This document shows, piece after piece, positions 44,228-54,298 of a stretch of 64,000 nucleotides of DNA. Both the position numbers and the translations under genes were made by a program. Numbering within the stretch: the first letter of the stretch is position 1; the number at the start of each line of letters is the position of its first letter. The notes under the pieces are model-generated. The model saw only the letters and a list, made by a program, of their open reading frames with translations, did not search any database and was not told where the DNA came from. Source of the stretch: Rhodobacteraceae bacterium Araon29 (GTDB taxonomy: Bacteria; Pseudomonadota; Alphaproteobacteria; Rhodobacterales; Rhodobacteraceae); assembly GCA_039640505.1 (NCBI GenBank), contig CP046865.1, positions 3,311,661 through 3,375,660 on the forward strand, given 5' to 3'.

Positions 44228-45253
44228 GTGAAGCTGGCGGGGCGGCAAGCAAACGGGTATTTTGCCAAGCCTGAAACGAACCGCAGTGGGCTTTTGATAT
44301 ATGGCGCTGACGCAATGCGGGTGGCGCTAAAGCGGCAACAGGTGATCGCAGCACTGATCGGCCCTGAAGGCGAAGCAGAAATGCGGCTGACACGGATTGC
44401 AGCAGGCGAGCTGCGCAAAGACCCTGCCATGCTGAACGATGCGATCAAAGCGCAAAGCTTTTTTCCCGGCCCGAGGGTCGCCTTTGTCGAAGACGCCGCA
44501 GATGGGCTGACCAAGATTATCACCGCGGCGCTTGAGGACTGGTCCGACGGGGATGCACAGATTATCGTGACCGCAAACCAGTTGCGCGCCAGCTCAAGCC
44601 TGCGAAAACTGTTTGAAAAGCACCCGAATGCCTATGCCGCTGGCATTTATGACGACCCGCCAACCCGTGATGAGATCGAGGCAGAATTGCGCACCGCCGG
44701 TCTGCGCGACCTGCCCCGTAACGCGCTCGAAGCGCTTGGCGCTTTGGCGCGGATGATCCCCCCCGGAGATTTTCGCCAAACCATTGAAAAGATTGCCCTC
44801 TATAAGTTTGGCGATGACAGCCCGCTGTCTCCGGACGAGATTGATTTATGCGCCCCACTTTCACAGGAAACCGGCATAGATGATGTGCTGAACTGTGTGG
44901 CCGAAGGACGCACAGAAGAGATCGGGCCGGTGATGCAAAGACTGCGCTCACAAGGTATTCAGCCAGTGAGCTTATGTATCAACGCAACGCGGCATTTCAA
45001 GCTGCTCTATACTGCGGCTTCTGATCCGGGCGGGGTTTCAGCTGGTATTGGCAAGTTGCGGCCACCGGTCTATGGGCCGCGGCGCGACCGGCTGCAACGG
45101 CAAGCCACGCGCTGGGGCGCACAGCGCGCAAAACGGGCGCTGAGCATGCTGACGGATGTTGACTTGCAGCTTCGCTCAGCCAATCAAAATTCTCCAGCGA
45201 TGGCGGTGGTTGAGCGCGCAATGGTGCGACTTGCAATGGTCGCCCAGCGCTAG
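44228..45253 (+). CDS. holA: DNA polymerase III delta subunit (clamp loader)
   Basis: A 341-residue delta subunit that opens the sliding clamp. The N-terminal LLIYGADAMRVALKRQQVIAALIG (P-loop-like but without Walker function) and QSFFPGPRVAFVEDAAD are typical. The middle has ANQLRASSSLRKLFEKHPNAYAAGIYDDPP and the C-terminal collar has RHFKLLYTAASDP and RRDRLQRQATRWGAQ. The start is GTG at 44228 with a weak TAGG upstream. It is 129 bp downstream of leuS on the same strand. A 237-bp non-coding interval with a tandem repeat follows. Confidence 0.93.
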   Translation: MKLAGRQANGYFAKPETNRSGLLIYGADAMRVALKRQQVIAALIGPEGEAEMRLTRIAAGELRKDPAMLNDAIKAQSFFPGPRVAFVEDAADGLTKIITAALEDWSDGDAQIIVTANQLRASSSLRKLFEKHPNAYAAGIYDDPPTRDEIEAELRTAGLRDLPRNALEALGALARMIPPGDFRQTIEKIALYKFGDDSPLSPDEIDLCAPLSQETGIDDVLNCVAEGRTEEIGPVMQRLRSQGIQPVSLCINATRHFKLLYTAASDPGGVSAGIGKLRPPVYGPRRDRLQRQATRWGAQRAKRALSMLTDVDLQLRSANQNSPAMAVVERAMVRLAMVAQR

Positions 45254-45310
45254 AAAAGGCGCGTATTATAGCATTATAAGCACCTATAAATTGCTCTATT
45301 TCAAGCATCT

Positions 45311-45343
45311 GTTTCGCGTCGGTATCGCGGCAGTATCGCGGTG
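45311..45343. repeat. Three tandem 11-bp repeats related to the array at 7885
   Basis: GTTTCGCGTCG, GTATCGCGGCA and GTATCGCGGTG are joined head to tail in the interval between the convergent holA and alpha/beta hydrolase genes. Together with the two copies at 7885-7906 they suggest a consensus GTATCGCGtcg. No gene is visible in this 237-bp interval. Confidence 0.6.
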
Positions 45344-45490
45344 GTGCAGTAAAAGGCGATTAAATCTTCTTTCGGGCGGCTTTATAAGGCGCTCAGATCA
45401 AGCGGGTGTAAGCCCAATGCACTTCGTTCTGCTTTTCGATAAAGTCGGTTGGTCCGCCATCTTTGGCAGCGGACCATTCACATCGGGGTA

Positions 45491-46513
45491 TCAGTTAAAT
45501 TTAGCCTCCAGAAAAGCCAGCATTTGTTCCGGATATTTGTTGAAATACTGATAGGCATCAAAACGCTGTTCATTGCCAAAAGGTTTGCCTTTTTCCTCGC
45601 CAATCCAGATCATTTCCTTTTCGGTCGGGGTGAGGTTGTAAATCAACTCAATATCATTTTTTCCGGTTTCGGTATCATAGGTGTATTGATCTTTGCGCAC
45701 CTGAGCAAAAAGCACCGGAACCGTCATGCTTTGTGCATCTTTAAGCGTATCAGCAAAGCGGAAGCCGAATTGTTTTTCCTGTTCCGTCTCGACCGCCTCG
45801 GCCAGGTCCATACCGGTTTTGATTTTGATGAAGCGTGAAATCATGTTGAAGGACACAGTGGGCTGATTGGCAACCAAGGCCTTAATTTGCGGATCAGCGA
45901 ATAATTCGGGCGCTTTGCGCCATGCTTTAAACGTGGCGTTTGCACCCATGCACTGGCTGAGAAACGCAATCTCGTCATCGCCAAAATCAGCGTGCGCTTT
46001 GACATAATTAAGCGAACCGATCACATCTTGCCATTCTGTTGTTCCCACGCCGACAGGGGCTTCTGTGCCTTGGGCATTCTTACCAATACCGCCGTCGCTA
46101 TCGCCTTGGCCCCGGTGGTCATACATCACCACATTATAACCCGCGGTGTGCAGATGTTTCACCATGGGTAGAAACTCTGCTGTAACCCCGTCAAGGCCTT
46201 CGGTCGAGCCATAGCGGGTGGTGGTCAGAGGATGATTGACGATAATGGTTTTGTCAGAGGCCATTGGTGCAGGGATTTCCCAAGCGCTTAGACGAATATT
46301 ATCCGGTGTCATAATGTCAACGTCCTGATAGCTCATGCCATAATCTGAGGGGTTTTTGACATTTTCCAAACGCTTGGGGGACACCCGTAGTTTTACAATT
46401 TGGCTAACGTAAATGCGCTCTTTCAGACCAGCAAAATTGGTGGTCCATACCAAAGCCAGCAACAGGCCAATCACGACCACTGAAGCAGCTAAAATTTTAA
46501 TATAGAAATACAT
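45491..46513 (-). CDS. Membrane-anchored alpha/beta hydrolase with Cys at the nucleophile position
   Basis: A 340-residue protein with an N-terminal membrane anchor (residues 5-25, IKILAASVVVIGLLLALVW) and an alpha/beta hydrolase domain. NVVMYDHRGQGDSD matches the strand and oxyanion region that precedes the nucleophile elbow. The elbow itself reads AFLSQCMGANATF, so Cys188 stands where most family members have Ser in G-x-S-x-G. LFAQVRKDQYTY may carry the acid; the catalytic His is not certain. The ATG at 46513 follows AAAGGAT. It is divergent from a TetR regulator, and twin operators between them suggest ligand-induced expression. The substrate is unknown. Confidence 0.83.
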   Translation of the reverse strand: MYFYIKILAASVVVIGLLLALVWTTNFAGLKERIYVSQIVKLRVSPKRLENVKNPSDYGMSYQDVDIMTPDNIRLSAWEIPAPMASDKTIIVNHPLTTTRYGSTEGLDGVTAEFLPMVKHLHTAGYNVVMYDHRGQGDSDGGIGKNAQGTEAPVGVGTTEWQDVIGSLNYVKAHADFGDDEIAFLSQCMGANATFKAWRKAPELFADPQIKALVANQPTVSFNMISRFIKIKTGMDLAEAVETEQEKQFGFRFADTLKDAQSMTVPVLFAQVRKDQYTYDTETGKNDIELIYNLTPTEKEMIWIGEEKGKPFGNEQRFDAYQYFNKYPEQMLAFLEAKFN

Positions 46514-46669
46514 TTTTTTATCCTTTCTAAATGCAGGGTTTTCCAATTGCAAAAATGCCTAAAGACTTGCGCTAAACGCCATTGCGCGGTTAAAGGGCTG
46601 GACGATGCGGCACAATTGCGCTGCATTCGAACAGTGTGAAATGGTTAGGGTGACTGCAAACATTTCAAT

Positions 46670-46684
46670 GTTTACAGTGTAAAC
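46670..46684. promoter_or_regulatory. Predicted TetR-family operator, copy 1
   Basis: GTTTACAGTGTAAAC is an inverted repeat (TTTACA-G-TGTAAA core). The identical 13-bp core recurs 52 bp away at 46723-46735 in the same divergent region. A degenerate third match (9 of 13) is at 46628-46640. Confidence 0.78.
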
Positions 46685-46721
46685 TTTAAGTGCCACAATG
46701 GGGCAGTAGCGTCAAGTCAAT

Positions 46722-46736
46722 ATTTACAGTGTAAAC
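46722..46736. promoter_or_regulatory. Predicted TetR-family operator, copy 2
   Basis: ATTTACAGTGTAAAC, the same inverted-repeat core as copy 1, ends about 20 bp before the tetR-type start codon. The 52-bp offset is close to five helical turns, which could place both bound dimers on one face. The rest of the 244-bp divergent region shows no gene. Confidence 0.78.
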
Positions 46737-46757
46737 TTTTAATTTGATGTAGGGTTG

Positions 46758-47360
46758 ATGACAAACACAAAAAAATATCATCACGGCAATCTAAAAGCCG
46801 CACTCATTACGGCGGGTTTGGAAATTCTGGCAGAATCGGGATTATCGGGCCTGTCGTTGCGCAATTGTGCGGATCGCGCGGGGGTTAGCCATACAGCCCC
46901 TAAAAACCATTTTGGCAATATCACCGGATTGCTCACTGCGCTGGCGGCTTGCGGCTATGAAATGCTTTTCGGGTTCATGCAGCGCGATTTAAGCGCCGAT
47001 GCAAAGCGTAGCGAGCGCCGCAATGCCGCGCTTATAGGATATGTTGAGTTCGCCGCAGGCCATCCTGCGCTTTTCGAGTTGATGTTTTCAAAACGCAAAA
47101 TCAATGGGGATGATCCTGTTCTTAAGGCGCCGATTGGCACCTGTTTGATAATATTACAAGATATTTCCAAAGGACTTGTCTGGGATAAATCAGATCTGCA
47201 AGACGCCGATCAACGCGCCCAGACGATGCTGTGGAGCATGGTGCACGGCTATGCCCAACTGGTTGCATCGGGCACTTTGAAAGCGGAAACAATGAACGGG
47301 TTGGGCGTGCTTGATGTCTTGCCGCAGTTTCACGACAGCGACCCCGGTCAAACCCATTAA
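46758..47360 (+). CDS. TetR/AcrR-family transcriptional regulator
   Basis: A 200-residue TetR-type repressor. The N-terminal HTH is at residues ~10-55 (GNLKAALITAGLEILAESGLSGLSLRNCADRAGVSHTAPKNHFGNITGLLTALAACGYEML). The C-terminal part (PALFELMFSKRKI and MLWSMVHGYAQLVASG) is of the TetR_C WHG type that binds a ligand. It probably represses itself and the divergent hydrolase gene through the two operators between them. I start at ATG 46758; a TTG just before it is in frame. Confidence 0.92.
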   Translation: MTNTKKYHHGNLKAALITAGLEILAESGLSGLSLRNCADRAGVSHTAPKNHFGNITGLLTALAACGYEMLFGFMQRDLSADAKRSERRNAALIGYVEFAAGHPALFELMFSKRKINGDDPVLKAPIGTCLIILQDISKGLVWDKSDLQDADQRAQTMLWSMVHGYAQLVASGTLKAETMNGLGVLDVLPQFHDSDPGQTH

Positions 47361-47386
47361 AAAAGCCTCCGGAATGATCCGAAGGC
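47359..47386 (-). terminator. Rho-independent terminator of the atp operon
   Basis: Arms GCCTCCGGA and TCCGAAGGC (one C-A mismatch, four-base loop) are followed on the minus strand by TTTTTT. It lies about 31 bp after the atpC stop and just past the convergent tetR-type gene. Confidence 0.8.
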
Positions 47387-47416
47387 CTAATAATTTTCTG
47401 CTTTTAAAAGCCTCGA

Positions 47417-47842
47417 TTACCGGCGGTTGCCCAACCCGATATCGTCTCCCAAAGCCACCATGTCCGACAACATCTTAGCCGCATCATCCACGGGTCCAGG
47501 TTGATTTTCAAAGGTTTCTTTAGCCTTGCCATAGAAATTCTCAGCTTCTTTGATCATCTCATCATAGGTTTCTTGGGTCATTTCAGACCGCAGAACCGCT
47601 TTTTCAGCCAATACGGAAAGCCCTTCGCCGATCTCGACAAATCCGCCGGTGACCACATAATCCTTATCGCCCTCTTCACTGCTAACACGCAGCACGCCGG
47701 GGCGCAGGGTTGTGATCATCGGCATATGGCCTGGCATCGCGGTTAGATCGCCTTCGACACCTGGAATTTGCACCGCGGTGACTTGACCGGATGCAAGGCG
47801 CCGCTCGGGGCTAACCAGATCGAATTGCATAGTCTGTGCCAT
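47417..47842 (-). CDS. atpC: ATP synthase F1 epsilon subunit
   Basis: A 141-residue epsilon subunit with the N-terminal beta sandwich ([45 protein letters not shown]) that contacts the gamma subunit and c-ring. The C-terminal helices are longer and divergent, as in many alphaproteobacteria. GGAGG sits five bases before the ATG at 47842; an ATG one codon earlier is too close to it. Last gene of atpHAGDC, followed by a terminator. Confidence 0.96.
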   Translation of the reverse strand: MAQTMQFDLVSPERRLASGQVTAVQIPGVEGDLTAMPGHMPMITTLRPGVLRVSSEEGDKDYVVTGGFVEIGEGLSVLAEKAVLRSEMTQETYDEMIKEAENFYGKAKETFENQPGPVDDAAKMLSDMVALGDDIGLGNRR

Positions 47843-47853
47843 CATGGCCTCCT

Positions 47854-50171
<2,318 letters not shown>

Positions 50172-50183
50172 AGCCTCTTCCCC

Positions 50184-51722
50184 TTACGCGAAATCAGCAG
50201 CGTATTCGTCCAGAGCCGCACGGATTTTATCTTCCGCTTCCCCTTTGACTTTTGGATCTTCAGTAGTGATGTGATCCAAAAGATCGCTGTGGTTGCTGCG
50301 AAGATGTGCAACCAGACCGGTTTCGAACCGACCGACATCCTGAACACTGATTTTATCCAGATAGCCTTTGGTACCTGCGTAGATCACGCAGACAATCTCG
50401 GCGTTGGTCAGCGGCGAGTATTGTGGCTGTTTCATCAGTTCTGTCAGACGCGCGCCGCGGTTTAGCAAGGCTTGTGTGGAGGCATCCAGATCAGAGCCGA
50501 ACTGCGCAAACGCCGCCATTTCGCGGTACTGAGCCAATTCCAGTTTCACCGGACCGGCGACAGACTTCATCGCAGATGTTTGCGCCGATGATCCAACACG
50601 AGACACCGACAGACCTGTGTTCACCGCAGGGCGAATACCCTGGTAAAAGAGTTCGGTTTCCAAAAAGATCTGACCGTCTGTGATCGAAATCACGTTGGTC
50701 GGAATAAAGGCCGACACGTCGCCGCCTTGGGTTTCGATGATCGGCAGCGCAGTAAGCGAGCCAGCGCCATGATCTTCGTTCAGTTTCGCTGAACGCTCAA
50801 GCAGGCGCGAGTGAAGATAGAAAACGTCGCCAGGATAGGCTTCACGTCCGGGTGGGCGGCGAAGCAGCAGGGACATCTGACGATACGATACCGCCTGTTT
50901 GGACAGATCATCATAAATGATCAGCGCGTGGCGGCCATTGTCGCGGAAATATTCCGCCATGGATGTCGCCGAATAGGGCGCAAGAAACTGCATTGGCGCC
51001 GGATCGGATGCGGTCGCCGCAACCACGATAGAATACGCCATCGCGCCGGTTTCTTCGAGCTTTTTCACCAGCTGCGCAACGGTCGAACGCTTTTGCCCGA
51101 TCGCAACATAAACACAGTAAAGCTTTTTGCTTTCATCATCACCAGCGGCATCATTGTATGATTTCTGGTTCAGAATCGTATCCAGAGCCACGGCGGTTTT
51201 ACCGGTTTGACGGTCGCCGATGATCAATTCGCGCTGGCCACGGCCAATCGGGATCATCGCGTCAACAGATTTTAGGCCTGTTGCCATCGGCTCGTGTACC
51301 GATTTACGCGGGATGATACCCGGCGCTTTGACGTCCGCAACGCGGCGTTCTTTGGTTTTGATCGGCCCTTTGCCATCCAAAGGATTGCCCAGACCATCAA
51401 CCACACGGCCCAAAAGTGCATCGCCCGCAGGCACATCCACAATCGAATTGGTCCGCTTGACCACATCGCCTTCTTTAATGTCGCGGTCGGTACCGAAGAT
51501 AACAACACCAACATTGTCTGTTTCAAGGTTCAAGGCCATGCCCTGAATACCACCAGGAAACTCGACCATCTCACCGGCTTGAACATTGTCCAAACCGTAT
51601 ACACGGGCAATCCCGTCACCAACAGACAGCACACGGCCAACTTCGGCAACTTCGGCCTCTTGACCAAAATTACTGATCTGTTCTTTTAGGATTGCGGAAA
51701 TTTCGGCTGCTTGGATGCCCAT
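50184..51722 (-). CDS. atpA: ATP synthase F1 alpha subunit
   Basis: The 512-residue non-catalytic nucleotide-binding subunit. It opens [16 protein letters not shown], has Walker [66 protein letters not shown] and the arginine-finger region [15 protein letters not shown]. The ATG follows the atpH stop without a gap (TAA then ATG), so it is translationally coupled. Confidence 0.99.
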   Translation of the reverse strand: MGIQAAEISAILKEQISNFGQEAEVAEVGRVLSVGDGIARVYGLDNVQAGEMVEFPGGIQGMALNLETDNVGVVIFGTDRDIKEGDVVKRTNSIVDVPAGDALLGRVVDGLGNPLDGKGPIKTKERRVADVKAPGIIPRKSVHEPMATGLKSVDAMIPIGRGQRELIIGDRQTGKTAVALDTILNQKSYNDAAGDDESKKLYCVYVAIGQKRSTVAQLVKKLEETGAMAYSIVVAATASDPAPMQFLAPYSATSMAEYFRDNGRHALIIYDDLSKQAVSYRQMSLLLRRPPGREAYPGDVFYLHSRLLERSAKLNEDHGAGSLTALPIIETQGGDVSAFIPTNVISITDGQIFLETELFYQGIRPAVNTGLSVSRVGSSAQTSAMKSVAGPVKLELAQYREMAAFAQFGSDLDASTQALLNRGARLTELMKQPQYSPLTNAEIVCVIYAGTKGYLDKISVQDVGRFETGLVAHLRSNHSDLLDHITTEDPKVKGEAEDKIRAALDEYAADFA

Positions 51723-52283
51723 TTACCCGACCTCTTTCATTACGTTCTGTAGGGAATTAAGTTTGGACCTAATCGACGTGTCGATCATTTTCGAGCCCAC
51801 TTTAACAACAAGACCGCCTATCAACTCTTGATCGACGGTCGCATCAATTTTGACATTTTTGCCGATGCGCGATTTGATCGCCGCGGCCAATTTGTCAGAT
51901 TGGGTTTTGGTCATGGCTTTGGCTGAAATAACCTCGGCTGTAACCTCGCCTTTGTCTTCTGCAATAAGATCATGCAAGCGATCCAACAGCTGCGGCAAAA
52001 CAAACAACCGGCGCTTGGATGCCATTAATCCGAGTGCGCTCGCGAGCATCGGCATCAGCTTCATTTTAGCAGCAATGCCCGCAATGGCTGTGCTTTGATC
52101 TTCGCGGCTATAAAGCGGCGAGCTGATCAGCACTCTGAAATCTTCACTGTCTGCGAGCGCCGCGCGCACATCATCTATATTGCTTTCGAGTTTCTTTAAA
52201 TCCGAAGCGTCTTTGGCGAGTTCAAAAACAGCCGTCGCGTAGCGCGCGGCAATTCCGGATGAGATCGAAGCTGGTTCGGACAC
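51723..52283 (-). CDS. atpH: ATP synthase F1 delta subunit
   Basis: The 186-residue stator subunit that joins F1 to the b subunits. ISSGIAARYATAVFELAKDA at the N terminus and GGLVVKVGSKMIDTSIRSKLNSLQNVMKEVG at the C terminus are typical. I start it at the GTG at 52281-52283, with AAGGG about six bases upstream, which gives the family length; the frame is open about 38 codons further but that part is not conserved. First gene of atpHAGDC. The F0 genes are not in the window, as is normal in alphaproteobacteria, where the two sets are split. Confidence 0.95.
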   Translation of the reverse strand: MSEPASISSGIAARYATAVFELAKDASDLKKLESNIDDVRAALADSEDFRVLISSPLYSREDQSTAIAGIAAKMKLMPMLASALGLMASKRRLFVLPQLLDRLHDLIAEDKGEVTAEVISAKAMTKTQSDKLAAAIKSRIGKNVKIDATVDQELIGGLVVKVGSKMIDTSIRSKLNSLQNVMKEVG

Positions 52284-52521
52284 GTCCACCCTTTCGATAT
52301 CTGGCCCCATTGCCAAGACCACAAAAGGCGGCTCTGGGGGCGTTACAAGCGGCTGCCGAAGCAAACCATCAAAATCGGCGTGGGTGTAACAGAGCATGTG
52401 CGGCGTAGCAACCGCCCAATTAAGAATAATTCAATCTCAGAAACCCTTAAAAATATGAACTTAGAGAAACTGCGACCGAATGCATCAATCTAAGGCGCGA
52501 AAATCCTTCAAAAATCTATCG

Positions 52522-53313
52522 TCATGGCGATTCTTTTTGCAGTATGCTTTGGATGTTTTGCTGCACCGATAAGGCCGGTTTCGGCTTTGGTTCCGCCAGT
52601 CCTTCTAGCACACGCAAAGGCCGTTTGGCTGGTAACGGCGTTTTGCTTGAGTGCATGGGCTGAACGCGTTTGCTAGCCTCGACAATCAAAACCCCGCCCG
52701 CCAAAAACGGCAGTCCTTTGCCAATCCGCTCAAAAACTGGTGCTATTTTTTGCCACCAACGGCGCTGCGATGGCAACTGATACAGCGCCGCAGTGGATTT
52801 TTCCGGCAGAAACCCATGCACCCTAAGCAGCGTTTCAAGCTGCGATGCGCTATAGGGCCGGCCAAAGCCCATCGGGGTCTTTTCGCTGCGCGACCATAGT
52901 CCGGCTCTGTTCGGGACAATAAAAAGCGCGCGCCCCCCGGGCCCCAACACGCGACGCGCTTCTTCAAGCATCGTCGCCGCATCATCGCTGGCCTCTAGGC
53001 CGTGCAAGACCAAAAGCCGATCCACATGGCCGGTTTCCAGCGGCCAGAAACGTTCATCAATCAGAACCGCGTGATTGGCGGCTCCACTAGGCCAAGCAAT
53101 CACGCCTTGCGGCCCCGGCATCAAGGCGACCACCCGCCGTGATTTGGCCAGAAACGGACGAAGAAGCGGCACAGCAAAGCCAAAGCCAACAACCGTCTGG
53201 CCAGTTGTGTCCGGCCAGATTTTTAGCACAGTTGCGCGCAAGCTGCGTTGGACCGCACGGCCCAAAGCCTGCCGATAGTAAAAATTTCGTAACTCTTGCA
53301 CATCAAGATGCAT
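52522..53313 (-). CDS. SAM-dependent methyltransferase (class I-like)
   Basis: A 263-residue protein with a methyltransferase-type Rossmann core. TTGQTVVGFGFAVPLLRPFLA is the altered glycine loop, LLVLHGLEASDDAATMLEEARRVLGPGGRALFIVPNRAGLWSR is the usual motif around strand 5 and the hinge. The family is regularly found divergent to gloB in Rhodobacterales. The SAM-loop is GFGFAVP and not the classic DxGxGxG, so activity is not certain. AGGAG sits seven bases before the ATG at 53313. An in-frame start 84 bp upstream would add a hydrophobic stretch that overlaps the gloB start. Confidence 0.82.
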   Translation of the reverse strand: MHLDVQELRNFYYRQALGRAVQRSLRATVLKIWPDTTGQTVVGFGFAVPLLRPFLAKSRRVVALMPGPQGVIAWPSGAANHAVLIDERFWPLETGHVDRLLVLHGLEASDDAATMLEEARRVLGPGGRALFIVPNRAGLWSRSEKTPMGFGRPYSASQLETLLRVHGFLPEKSTAALYQLPSQRRWWQKIAPVFERIGKGLPFLAGGVLIVEASKRVQPMHSSKTPLPAKRPLRVLEGLAEPKPKPALSVQQNIQSILQKESP

Positions 53314-53374
53314 TGCCACGCTCCTAATCATGGGCCACACTAACAATACCACTGCGGAAATCAACGGAATTGAA

Positions 53375-54142
53375 ATGTCTTTTAAGCTTGTGACCATCCC
53401 CTGTCTGTCGGATAATTACGCATTCGTGCTGCATGATGACGCCTCTGACCAAACACTGCTGGTCGATGTGCCTGAGGCCGCGCCGATTATCGCCGAGTTG
53501 GCAAAGCGCAACTGGCATGTCAGCCACGTGCTGCTGACCCATCACCATCCAGACCATGTGCAGGGGTTGCAAGAGCTTCTGGATGTGCATCCTGCACAAG
53601 TGGTTGGCGCGGCCGCAGACGCCCACCGTCTGCCCGCTTTGGATTTGGCATTGAGCGAAGGCGATCCATTTACCTTCGCCGGAGAAGAGGCAACAGTTTA
53701 CGATGTCTCTGGGCATACCTTGGGCCATATTGCTGTGTATTTCCCCAAGTCCGGCATCGCATTTACAGCCGATAGCTTGATGGCGCTTGGGTGCGGCCGG
53801 CTGTTCGAAGGCAGCGCCGCACAAATGTGGGATAGCCTGTCAAAACTGATGCGGCTGCCGCCGGCTACAATCATATGCTCTGGTCATGAATATACCGCCG
53901 CCAATGCCCGCTTTGCGCTTAGTATTGAGCCAGGCAATGAAAATCTAGTTGCGCGCGCGGCAAAGGTTGATGACACCCGGAAAAAAAATCACCCAACAGT
54001 TCCGTCAAAATTATCCGAAGAATTGGCCACCAATCCGTTTTTGCGGCCCCATAGCGCGGAAATTCGAAACCGCTTAGAAATGGAAAATAATAGCGATTCA
54101 CAGGTCTTTGCAGAAATTCGACGTAGAAAAGACACATTTTGA
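53375..54142 (+). CDS. gloB: Hydroxyacylglutathione hydrolase (glyoxalase II)
   Basis: A 255-residue metallo-beta-lactamase-fold enzyme that hydrolyses S-lactoylglutathione after glyoxalase I. The metal motif is LLTHHHPDHVQG, the second His is in VSGHTLGHIAVY, the bridging Asp in AFTADSLMALGCGRLFEG and the last His in ICSGHEYTAANARFAL. The C-terminal glutathione-binding helix region (NPFLRPHSAEIRNRL) is present. The ATG at 53375 has GGAATTGAA upstream and gives standard length; the longer start has no ribosome binding site. Confidence 0.95.
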   Translation: MSFKLVTIPCLSDNYAFVLHDDASDQTLLVDVPEAAPIIAELAKRNWHVSHVLLTHHHPDHVQGLQELLDVHPAQVVGAAADAHRLPALDLALSEGDPFTFAGEEATVYDVSGHTLGHIAVYFPKSGIAFTADSLMALGCGRLFEGSAAQMWDSLSKLMRLPPATIICSGHEYTAANARFALSIEPGNENLVARAAKVDDTRKKNHPTVPSKLSEELATNPFLRPHSAEIRNRLEMENNSDSQVFAEIRRRKDTF

Positions 54143-54255
54143 GGTAAAAATATCCTGTGCAAAAGGACTATTTTCAAATATCTGGCATAGATTTCGCAGA
54201 AAGGACTTGAAGACCCGCTAAGATAAACCAAACTAAGTAGGGAAAACCAAAACGA

Positions 54256-54272
54256 TTGAGGCCTCGCCTCAA
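54256..54272. other. Perfect inverted repeat in the clpA leader
   Basis: TTGAGGC-CTC-GCCTCAA, a 7-bp perfect stem with a three-base loop, lies 26 bp before the clpA start codon. No T-run follows. It may be a leader hairpin or an operator. Confidence 0.5.
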
Positions 54273-54298
54273 CCACAATCTAAATAGGAGCGCGCCAC

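Noticed and set aside
45254..45490. Possible transposase remnant in the minus strand (short frame ending SKSRTKCIGLTPA)
   Set aside because: Only about 20 codons, no inverted repeats or target duplication, and no recognisable transposase motif.
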